Of a stretch of DNA of 64,000 nt, positions 10,285-19,362 are shown piece by piece. How positions within the stretch are numbered: position 1 is the stretch's first letter; each line of letters starts with the position of its first letter. The notes under the pieces are model-generated. The model searched no databases and had not been told where the DNA came from. It worked only from the letters and a program-made list of their open reading frames with translations. Both the position numbers and the translations under genes were made by a program. The stretch lies in the NCBI GenBank assembly GCA_020465985.1, contig JAANYP010001173.1, forward strand, positions 14,596 through 78,595, written 5' to 3'. The DNA is from Centrapalus pauciflorus (Eukaryota > Streptophyta > Magnoliopsida > Asterales > Asteraceae).

Positions 10285-11428
10285 TATACATAGTTATCAT
10301 AATCGTATCTACCGCAATCCGTATTTTGGGCACGAATCGTGTCATATTCACAGTTCGCTTTAACTCGTAACCTAGTGAGCTCGACACGAAGCGTAACATG
10401 GCTACGACGCGTCTTACGATAAAGATATAAATAGAATGAAATGGAACAATATATTTAAATAATAATCACACAGAAAACTAAATCAAATATATCGTTTGTT
10501 ACAATGAATAAACTAACAAAAATCATAAATACTATACTAACGGATAAACCCATGAGCGATAATCGAGCAAATCATCAACCAAAACTTGCGTAGGTTTGGA
10601 CTTGTTAGGAAAGCACCTCCACATTGTTGGATTGATGGATGAAGCGGCGGAACAGAGGTAGAACAAAACCCTAACCCTCGTCGTAGGGTTCTCGTAGCCT
10701 CCACATTTTCTCTCTCGTCGCTAGGGTTTTCTAAGTGAATTTTGGGTCCTTTTCCTCGTCTAATATGTCTCATAATTATAGGCAAGCTTGAAAACTCTTA
10801 AAAAACCGTGGAATTAATTTTTATGGGTTTAGTGCAGCCCCCCCCCCCCCCCCCCCCGCGCTTGTTTCTGCGCTCCAGTCTACGCTCGTAATTAACCTTT
10901 CTGTTCAAGCCTCATTTTCAGTGCAGACCTGTGCCGCGGATGCTGTATACGACCTCCAAATGAGCTTAAATTCACACGAATTGTTCTTGATATCGTTCCT
11001 TACCTACATAATGAAGTTCATCGACATTAATGCATTTTAAGACATAATTATACAAACCATTTAAGTACATTAAAGTCTGTAGAAAAATCAGCCGATCATA
11101 TTACAACTTACACACCTTTAGACCATCTTTTCTTCTTCATACATGATAAAAGTATACAAACATTTAGGATATTAAAAAATAAACCGCACCTATTTATGTC
11201 ATATAATCTTTTTAACTTAACACTATGATGATATGCTTAAATAGATAATTAAATAAAAGTTAGTAACCATATATTTAAATTGATGGTTATACCTAATATA
11301 GTTATTAAAGTTATCTAGGTTATTAAAGTACACCTGTACCGATTCACTTTTAAACAAATAAACCAAAAATAATTTTATCATTAAACTTCTAAAATTAAAC
11401 CTTAAATGTATGTGTGTGTGTGTATATA
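10285..11428. other. AT-rich intergenic sequence with a poly-C tract
   Basis: No gene that I can support. Contains a run of 20 C at 10838-10857. On the - strand, 10790-10540 reads like a promoter and leader: a TATAATTA, then AAACCCTAG and further AACCCTA telo-box-like sequences, then short open stretches. This could be a captured gene fragment, but no product is recognisable. Confidence 0.5.
10838..10857. repeat. Poly-C tract
   Basis: Twenty consecutive C followed by GCG. Confidence 0.95.
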
Positions 11429-11779
11429 AGGAGGTTCAATTGAGAACTTTTGTGCATCGAGGTATAATAGAACCTATACCATCCATTAGATCAAAAAATT
11501 GTATGAATTAGATTAAATGGCAAAATGGTAAATCAATTAGACAATTTTATATATCAACAAATATGGAAGGGTATTTTAGAGAATGTGCATAACTCATTAA
11601 ATTTGATATTCTAACTATTAATTTAATAATAAATGATAAAATAAATTCAATTGATACACTTCCAAATTTAATAAAAGTTACACAAATTCAAAAAAGATGA
11701 TGAATATGTTGATGCATTTCATGTTCATTGTTCAATTCTTGATGCATCTCGACTATCTATACAAATTCGTGATGCATCG

Positions 11780-11995
11780 ATGTTAATCATCATCATCATC
11801 GTGTTCATCGTTCGTCATCATCGTCCATTATTCATCTATGCATCGTGTGCTGCTGTTATGCATCATCATTGTTCATTGTCATCAAGTTCATCGTTTATCA
11901 TTCATGTTCATCATTCATCGTCGTTCATCATCTATATTCATCATTCATCATCGTTCATGTTCATCGTGTTTTCGCCATATCATTCATCATCGATT
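11780..11995. repeat. CATCATCGTTCATC-type simple repeat
   Basis: Degenerate tandem arrangement of CATC, GTTCATC and ATTCATC units. The apparent open frames here (rich in H, S and I) are by-products of the repeat. Confidence 0.8.
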
Positions 11996-12100
11996 AAGAG
12001 AGGGGGATCGTGGGGACGGTGGTGAAGAAATGAAACCATGGTGGTAGTGGAAACAGGGAAACGTGGAGGTTACGGTGCATAAACATGGCAGTGTTCTAGG

Positions 12101-12397
12101 GCCGAGAGGGAGAGGGGGAGAGACGAGAGAGAAAGAGAGATATAACCGTGGTGGTGGTGGTGTGCACCGCCGTGGGCGGCGGTGGTCCTTCTAGCAGCCG
12201 AGAGGGAGAGGGGGAGACGCGAGATAAAGAATGTGAGATGTAACCGTGGTGGTGGTGTGTTCTAGCGGCTGAGAGGGAGAGAGGATAGGCGAGAGTGAGA
12301 ATGGGAGATGAAATCGTGATGGTGGTGGTGTGCACCACCGTGGGCGGCGGTGGTCTTCCAACCTAGAGGGAGAGGGGGAGAGGAGAGAGAGAGAGCG
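12101..12397. repeat. Minisatellite, about 3.4 copies of a 70-97 bp unit
   Basis: Units start at 12101, 12197, 12268 and 12361. Each begins G(C/T)CGAGAGGGAGAG or similar, passes through a GA-rich part, then CCGTGGTGGTGGTG, and in two units a GCACC(G/A)CCGTGGGCGGCGG block. Unit 2 lacks that last block. Confidence 0.8.
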
Positions 12398-12638
12398 TGT
12401 GTGTGTGAATGGTTGAGAGAAAGAGGGGGAAAGAGGGAAAGTGAGAGTAATTTATGGAAATATAGTTATTATTGATTTAATTTCCATATTTTTTATTTCC
12501 ATATATTTAATTTCAATATATTTGGTACTCCTTAAATGCCCTTTGTGCACCTTTGGTAGATTATTCGATGCATAAAAGTTTCCCAAGGTTCCTTGGTGTA
12601 TAAAAGTTCTCAATTAATCCCCTATATATTATATATAT

Positions 12639-12698
12639 AGACACACACACACAGATATATATATATATATATATATATATCTGTGTGTGTGTGTGTCT
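12639..12698. repeat. Palindromic compound microsatellite
   Basis: A CA run, then a TA run, then a TG run, arranged as a near-perfect 60 bp palindrome centred near 12668. Single strands would fold into one hairpin. Confidence 0.9.
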
Positions 12699-13164
12699 GT
12701 GTATATGTATGTATAAAATTCATACTTGCGGTATTACGAACAAACTAAAAGTTTTCAATATATAATAACATCAACATGATTCCTTCCATTTTGATACTCT
12801 TTAATGTGTAAACTGTGACGAATCATGCATCAAGTAGCAGAGTTAGAGTATTTATCGTCATTTGCATGTATAAATGGTGACAACTAAAACCATTATACAT
12901 GTATTCCAAAACGTGAGGTCAGCCATCCCCAAAACCCCAAGCCTTACATAAACTATACCAAAAGTTGGGGAACTTCAAGCAAGCTTCATAGGCAACTAAG
13001 GAGAAAGGACGGCAAAACCCTTGCCTTTGTCAAAACCTGAAATGTAAATAACTAAATGGGTCGAAAAAAAGTTGTCGAGTGGGTTGCTAGATTAGACAAG
13101 TATTACATAATGTAGACAGAATTATATCATATCAACAATCAAATGGGAGTGTCACGCTAGAAAG
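12699..13164. other. Intergenic sequence, nothing recognised
   Basis: Moderately AT-rich. I see no frame, repeat or element end that can be supported. Confidence 0.5.
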
Positions 13165-13890
13165 TCACAGTCGTGTATACCAAATCAGAACTGATGAAGC
13201 TCGTAATGTCTCGGATGTACCTGTACATTCTTGTTAAACTACTTATCTGTCGTTTATTTATTTGATTATGGTGTTAATGTGTCATTTACAGCGAAATCAT
13301 TTGCATGCAAACCAGACAAATTACCTTCTTTGTTGCCATTTCCTCTGAATATTGATGTTGCTAATGGCAATAGGTAGTGGTAAGCCAGATATATTATGAT
13401 TGTGTTCTCACCTTAGACGACCTCGATATTGGAATTGCTCTAGTACCTATGAACACAAAATAATTTGACTTGATCATAGGCATAGATTGGTTAGCTGCTA
13501 ATTATGCCAACATAGTTTATGCAAAGAAAGTGGTTCATTTAGTGACTCCAGAAGGGAAAGAAATCTATGTTTATGGGGATAAAAGAAAGGGAGAGTTTGC
13601 AATTATTTCAGTGGCAATGGCACGTGTCTTAGTAAGGATGTCAAGGTTTATTGAATATTTGTGCTACGTGTTAAGAAGGAAGAGAAGAGATTGCAATATG
13701 TGTCAATCAAGAATGAATATCCAAATGTCTTTCCTGATAAATTTCCTGGATTGCCGCTCGAATGGCGAGTCAAATTTTTGAATCGCCTTGGTGCCCAGAG
13801 TTACTTCCATTGCGTGCACGCACCACTTCAGACATGAAGGAGATGAGGGATGATTTTGATGGAAAGGGGTTTCAGATTTTGGCCACCCCA
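13165..13890 (+). pseudogene. Decayed gypsy protease / pol-linker fragment
   Basis: Translations in changing frames give a decayed version of the gypsy retropepsin region: a sequence like AFQI..EEA..V, then LFD.GVNVSF where family members have LFDSGA.RSF, then IIGIDWLAANYA and GDKRKGE (the 13470-13781 frame), then NEYPNVFPDKFPGLP near 13712-13757. The same order is seen in Gypsy-D (41263-43011, -) and Gypsy-A (50815-51711, +). No LTR, gag or RT flanks it. It is an old isolated fragment with the catalytic serine position altered. Confidence 0.7.
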
Positions 13891-14090
13891 ATCCTCCAAC
13901 TATTTACACATTTCCGTCTCTCATCCCTCAGTTACATATTTCTATTTATAAATACAAACTTCATTGCCTGTTTTGTAAATTTAACTATTAACAACATTAT
14001 CTTCAAGTTTATAATTAATATATCGGGTTATATGCCGAAAATAGCAACAACTTTTTACATTTTTACCATTTATAGCAACATTATTTATTT

Positions 14091-14875
14091 TTTATCATTA
14101 ATAGCAACAACTTTTGTGTTTTTTTTTACCATTTACAGCAACGGGTGACCTATAAACCTATTATAGCAAGTCACCTATAATCAAACATCCTATGTAGTAA
14201 CCACACACCCAGAATTTTGTTACCAAACACCCCATTTTATGTCCAAACACCCCAATTTATTATCGAAGAATTTTTTTTGTCAAGATGAAAGACGATGAAG
14301 CTAGATTCAAAGGCTCGATCTCTCTCTCTCTCTCTCTCTCTCGTCACCAATAAACAACACACGCTATGTTCGAATCAACATAGATATGGTTTTTCTTGTT
14401 TAAAAATATTTGAAACAACACAATCGGTTTCGTGTCTCCCATCTATTCGGTTTGTTGCTACCTCCTCATCGTCTCGACCTCCTCCGTCCACCATCGTCTC
14501 GTTCTCTCTCTCATCACCACCAAACAACATAGATCTGGTTTTTTATGGTTCAAGATGTCGCGAGTGACTGGGTTCAAATCAATGCCCACTCATCACGAAC
14601 CCTAAATCTTTGTCATTGATTTATTCAATGTATGGGTTTCACTTGATTAGTTGTATGGTTCTTATTTCGAAGGTTCGTTCCTAGTTCAAAGGTCTGCTTC
14701 AATGTTTCTTTTCCTAAATCAAAGTGTTATATATTATTTCTACGAGACAATGAGGAGGCAGCAACAAACCGAATAGATAGGGGGACACGAAACCGACTGT
14801 GTTGTTTCAAAGATTTTTGAACATGACAAAACCATATATATGTTGATTCAAACCTAGCGTGTGTTGTTTTTTTGG

Positions 14876-14942
<67 letters not shown>

Positions 14943-15143
14943 CCTTTGAATCTAACTTTATCATCTTCCATCTTGACAAAAAAAAATTCTTTGATTGTGG
15001 TGCTTGAGCATAAAATGGGGTGTTTGGTAACAAAATTAAGGGTGTTTGGTTATAATGGAGGATGTTTGGTTGTAGGTGACTTGCTATAATAGGTTTATAG
15101 GTCACCCGTAAAAAAACACAAAATTTGTTGCTATAAATGATAA
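14091..15143. mobile_element. Foldback / MITE-like element with ~390 bp inverted arms
   Basis: The arm 14091-14475 is repeated in reverse complement at 14744-15143, with a ~268 bp loop. Matching landmarks are ATAGCAACAA, GGGTGACCTATAAACC, the CT run (14319-14342) against the GA run (14879-14938), and CGGTTTGTTGCT. No transposase frame. Short direct variants of ATAGCAACAACTTTT precede the left arm (14041 on). A diverged piece of the same family lies at 16018-16118. Target duplication not found. Confidence 0.75.
14879..14938. repeat. (GA)n microsatellite
   Basis: About 30 GA units in the right arm of the inverted repeat. The left arm has only about 12 CT units at the mirrored place. Confidence 0.95.
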
Positions 15144-16017
15144 AGGCTGTGAGAATGATGGTTATAACTCCTGGTGAAAATATAAGTATTTGATGCATTT
15201 AAATTTCATACCTGATTTTATTATCTGTAAAAGGAAGTTTTTAATTAGGTATGTGTGTCTCTAATACAATATATTAAGTAATAATGTTAGAACATTGTGG
15301 TAGTGATGCCAAATATAAACTATGTGTTCTTTACGTCGCTCTTAACGTATAACATCGATTTCATGTGGTTTTGTTAGCCTATTGTGTGGGTCACCTCCCA
15401 TAAGTGTGTGACGTTTTTAATTTATTATGTGGGTCGTTCCCACAAGTATGGACTGACTTACGTTAAACCAGTCTATTTATTGGAACTTATACAAAGTATT
15501 GTGATACTACAATTAGCAGTATTATTATTATATAAACGGATGGTTGGGTGGGAATTAGGGTTTATTTAAGTTACTTCTAAGATTTTAGCATACTTTTAAA
15601 TTAAGTGTCTACCTTTATATTCCCACGAGCTGTTTATCTTACGTATTTATGTTTTGTTTGCATCTCAGATGGTCAGAAGAAGCTAGTCATTATGTTGCTC
15701 ATAAGTAGGAGATACCCGTGCGTGCTTTTATAGTTTTACCTTTTAGATTATGTTTCAGTATTCAGTGAAGATTTCGATCCTAGAGACTAGTAGGTAATCA
15801 TTTTTTAGTTTGAGACTATGTGTTGTGATGTAACCACGACTTATGACATGTACTTAAAGTTTATATTTAATCAGGATTCTGATGTAACTCAAATAGGAAC
15901 TAGTAATTGTATCATACTATGTAACCCGATGTACTAAATTACATGACATTTTGATGTGTTTTAGAGTGTTACAAGAAATTAGATGTTGAAGATGAAGAAG
16001 GATGTTAAAAGGTCAAC
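15144..16017. other. Intergenic sequence, possibly an old LTR remnant
   Basis: No gene. The stretch 15660-15960 resembles in composition the tail of a gypsy LTR, but no boundaries, primer site or target duplication are visible. It ends with the first copy of a ~47 bp direct repeat (15951-15996). Confidence 0.35.
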
Positions 16018-16682
16018 CACGGGGTGTTTGACTGTTGTTTTACAATTGGTGTGTCTGGTTGCTGGTGAACCTTCTAAAACAGGTTTGTAGGTCACTGGTG
16101 GCTATAAACAGTAAAATATATAAAGGTTGATGTTATTAATTTAAATTATGAGATTGTTTACGATAAAAATACAAAAATCATTACTATTTTTGGTAATGTA
16201 TTACTAAAAACGAGTTAGAGCAAAAGACGTTGTCAATATAAAATTTTTGAAACGTTTGTGGTCAACCTGTTAACACAATTGACTAATCTAGACTCGTATT
16301 ATAATAGAAAATTATCAAGAAATTAAAAGTATTTAAAGGGTGTTTGGATTTTCATTTTTAAAAGTGTTGCACTGTTTTAAAAACTGATAATCACATTACC
16401 GTTGTAACATTTGGTTAAGCTTCTGTTGTAATAAAAATTGATGATCACAATTATTAAATAATCAGTTTTTAAAGTGTTTGAATTTGCGTTTTAAGAATCT
16501 GAATGACAAAAACTAGCTGGAGCTGAAATCAATGGTAGCTGGAGCTTTTATTAATAGATGTGTTTAATAAAGTACATATAAATAAATAAACCAAAGTAGA
16601 ATCATAATCAATTAAGGTTGGTTTGGTAATTTTTTGATGTGTTTTAGAGTGTGTTACAAGAAATTAGATGTTGAAGATGAAT
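15951..16682. repeat. Direct repeat pair of ~47 bp
   Basis: TTGATGTGTTTTAGAGTG, two optional bases, then TTACAAGAAATTAGATGTTG occurs at 15951-15996 and 16634-16682, about 683 bases apart. The piece between contains the fragment at 16018-16118. Confidence 0.85.
16018..16118 (-). mobile_element. Fragment of the 14091-15143 foldback family
   Basis: GGGGTGTTTG..., a GGTGAACC-type sequence, CAGGTTTGTAGGTCAC and CTATAAACAGTAAAA repeat in order the landmarks of the right arm (about 15015-15143), with many differences. Confidence 0.6.
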
Positions 16683-16693
16683 AAACAAAAGAA

Positions 16694-17939
16694 TCTCTAC
16701 TACTAATAAAGCATTTAGATTTTTTATAATTTACAATTCATAAGGTACAATCAAGTAATACATAATCTTGAATTTTAAGACATACAAGTCATTAAGCATG
16801 ACACACAACTCGTTGATGCAAAAAAAAAAAAAAAAAAAGTTAAAAAGATCAGAATAGTTGGTTGTTATAAAAAAGAACACATATGCATCAACAACACATT
16901 TGCAAAAAAAAATCTCTTATCGTTGCCAATGCATCAAACCAAACTCTTCGCGCCTCCCTCTGTTGCTTTTACAATCAGAACGGTTCACCTCACCAAAAAT
17001 GCACTCCTCCTTCAGTTTCTCTCTTTCTATACACACTTGACGTTCCTACTTTGGTTCCCATGAAATATACTACATCAAGACTCCATTCTAGAGAAAAAAA
17101 ACAATTTTTTTTCCAAAAAACTAGAAATTAGTTTACGTCATTCCAACTTGATTTTGAAGAAACGATTCCTTAGCCTCAATTTTTATGTAAATTTTGATTT
17201 TAAATCATTTCAAAGCAAAACAAAACCCTTAATATCGTACATTTTTTGTGGTTTTCTCAAAATTACGCAGGTGTGGCTATTAAGTTATCTGATTTGGATC
17301 TCTTCTTACGATTCCAAATTTGTTTTTGGTTTTGATTTATGTGTAAAGCTCAATAATGGTTGATTAGAAAGAGGTAATTTAGTGGTTGAAGAAAAGAATG
17401 ATCACATGAACAAGAACAAGGGCAAGAATATGAAGGGGATTTTGTAAAGACAAATTCTTCATTTTGGACTATAGATACACATTATGTTTTATTCATCTTA
17501 AAAGATTTAAGGCTCAATATGGGTTTTTTTTTTATTCTTTTGTAGCATATGCAACATTTGATAGCTTTTTGGAAATTTGTATATGGTAACCTATATATAT
17601 GTTGATGTATTTTGGTTTCTGAGAAACTACAAAGGATCCAATCATTCAGATTTTATCGTAAGTTATATTTTAGATTCTTTGATCCAAAACTTTGTTGTAT
17701 TCAACCTTTTTATCAACTTGATCTTCCATCAAAAGTGAATGCATTTATTAGTTTTGAAAAAGGGATACGATTTGATAGGATATATATAAATTAATGATAT
17801 TTTGTGTGATATATGTAGCAATATAAGTGTTCATTTGGACAAGAGAAATCAAATTGGTACAAACATCCTCAAGTGTTAAAGAAAACAAATCCCCATTTGT
17901 TGATCCTTAAGGATTTAATTATTTTGCATTTCTTATCTA
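16694..17939 (+). other. AT-rich stretch starting with a Helitron-like 5' end; no gene
   Basis: TCTCTACTACTAATAAAGC preceded by A at 16694 is typical of Helitron 5' termini, but no matching 3' hairpin plus CTAG is found before the next Helitron. It may be a truncated copy, or a longer element sharing the 18363 end. A run of 19 A lies at 16821-16839. Short open frames (16858-17131, 17148-17363, 17612-17794) are AT-rich and unsupported. Confidence 0.4.
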
Positions 17940-18363
17940 TCTATACTATTAAAAGAGTAACTATACTCAATTCTGGTGAAGCCACGTGTCATCACCATGA
18001 ATCGACACGTGGCATTTATAGGTTTTAAAAATAATAAAGAAATTTAAATTATATCTATCCAAATCTAATATAATCTACTTTTGAATTCAAATCAAATTAA
18101 ATAAAATCTAATACTCTACTAACTTATTAATCGAAATATAATATAATATAATATAATAAAATTTTTAAAAAAATATAAAAAAATAATTAATATTCATATA
18201 TATTTAGAAATATATAAAATTAATAGATCATAATAAATAATAATAATATCATTTTTATATACTTTTTGTTAAAAAAAAACAATATTTATACATTTAACTT
18301 TTAATTTATTATATTTTATATATATATTAAAAATATCCGCGTACTACGCGGGTAATAAACTAG
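17940..18363 (+). mobile_element. Non-autonomous Helitron (424 bp)
   Basis: Begins A/TCTATACTATTAAAAGAG (17940) and ends with a hairpin CCGCGTACTACGCGG, a short spacer and CTAG/T at 18360-18364. These are the three diagnostic Helitron features: 5' TC, subterminal 3' hairpin, and CTAG between host A and T. There is no Rep/helicase coding sequence. Confidence 0.85.
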
Positions 18364-18665
18364 TTTTTATTCAATGTATATGTTTATTTATTTACTACTA
18401 TGTGCTACTCTTGTCTTTCCAATTGTTGTTTTTTAAATAGGATTGCCTTTATGATCCATTATAAGCCTTTTGTAGCTTAATAAGTCCTCAAGTCTGCTTC
18501 TCATTCGTCTTCGGGACTAACAACCATCAAGTAGATGTATTATGTTTCTGTCAAAGCTCAACAAGAAGTTGTTGAAATTTCATTTAACGAGACTTCTAAT
18601 CCTCGAAGATTGTTCATTTTGTACATGTTGAGTGCAAAGGGATTTCACTTACCTTATGATAATAA
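18364..18665. other. Spacer between two Helitrons
   Basis: About 300 bases without a supported gene; it may be older host or element sequence. Confidence 0.5.
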
Positions 18666-19194
18666 CTAGTTTAATGACTCATGTATTACATGGGTATATT
18701 TAATAAATAAATAATTTTTAGAAGTATATAAAAACTTTACATATTAATATAAATAGAATAATAAGACATTAATGTTAAATGGTACACAGAAAATTTTGAA
18801 ATCATATAAACTATGAAATTAAAAGTCATGATATAAAATAAATTAAACAACTATATATGAAATTATAATTTGAATTGTATTTTATAATAATTTTAATATA
18901 TAATTATGACTAAATTTTAAATTGAAAGTCAGTATTTATTTTTAATTTAGGATAACATTTAAATTTCAATATGATACTTTTTAAAATTTTATATTAGTTA
19001 GTAAAATTTTAATTAAAATTATAAAAGGCAAGTAGCAAATTTAAATTTTATTTTTTTGTCATTATTTATTGGAACATTAATTATTTAGAAAATTAGTTGA
19101 TTTATTTAAGGAAAAAAGACGGGAAATTAAAGATGCAGTTCAAGGAGAGAACGCCATGTGGCATAAAATGTTCTCATTTATTAATATGTATAGA
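18666..19194 (-). mobile_element. Non-autonomous Helitron (529 bp), opposite orientation
   Basis: On the - strand it starts A/TCTATACATATTAATAAATG (19194 downward) and ends with a weak hairpin (complement of ACTCATGTATTACATGGGT) and CTAG at 18669-18666, followed by T. Very AT-rich interior, no coding sequence. The GCCACATGGCG near its start parallels the GCCACGTGTC near the start of the first Helitron, so they are related. Confidence 0.8.
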
Positions 19195-19354
19195 TGTGTA
19201 CAACATGAAATCCAAATAACTTATGAGTAGTTAAGACCTTATTTTGAGAAGGTAAATCCTTTTAATAATTTCTAATTTCTTTGTTGCTCTGTGACATTTG
19301 GATTAAAGAACCAAAGCTATATATTGTCTAATGGACTCGAGTTTAAGTTGTGCA

Positions 19355-19362
19355 CGTTCAAT
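19355..19362. repeat. 8 bp target site duplication of the hAT element (left)
   Basis: CGTTCAAT, identical to 22032-22039 on the other side. hAT transposases make 8 bp duplications. Confidence 0.95.

Larger units (their letters stand above)
11429..12623. mobile_element. Putative TIR element (non-autonomous, ~1.2 kb)
   Basis: The left end GGAGGTTCAATTGAGAACTT (11430-11449) and the complement of the right end, GGGGATTAATTGAGAACTTT (12622-12603), match over about 30 bases with few mismatches, forming terminal inverted repeats. Both flanks are TA-rich, so a target duplication cannot be called. The interior holds CAT-rich repeats (11780-12000) and a GC-richer minisatellite (12101-12397). There is no transposase. 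Family unknown; a Mutator-type derivative is one possibility. Confidence 0.55.

Noticed and set aside
11780..12338. Open frames rich in H, S and I or P, S and T in the CAT repeat and minisatellite
   Set aside because: Composition is dictated by the simple repeats; there is no domain and no conserved start.
14854..15198. 114- and 76-codon frames across the GA run
   Set aside because: Driven by the GA microsatellite (RE/SL repeats) within the hairpin arm.
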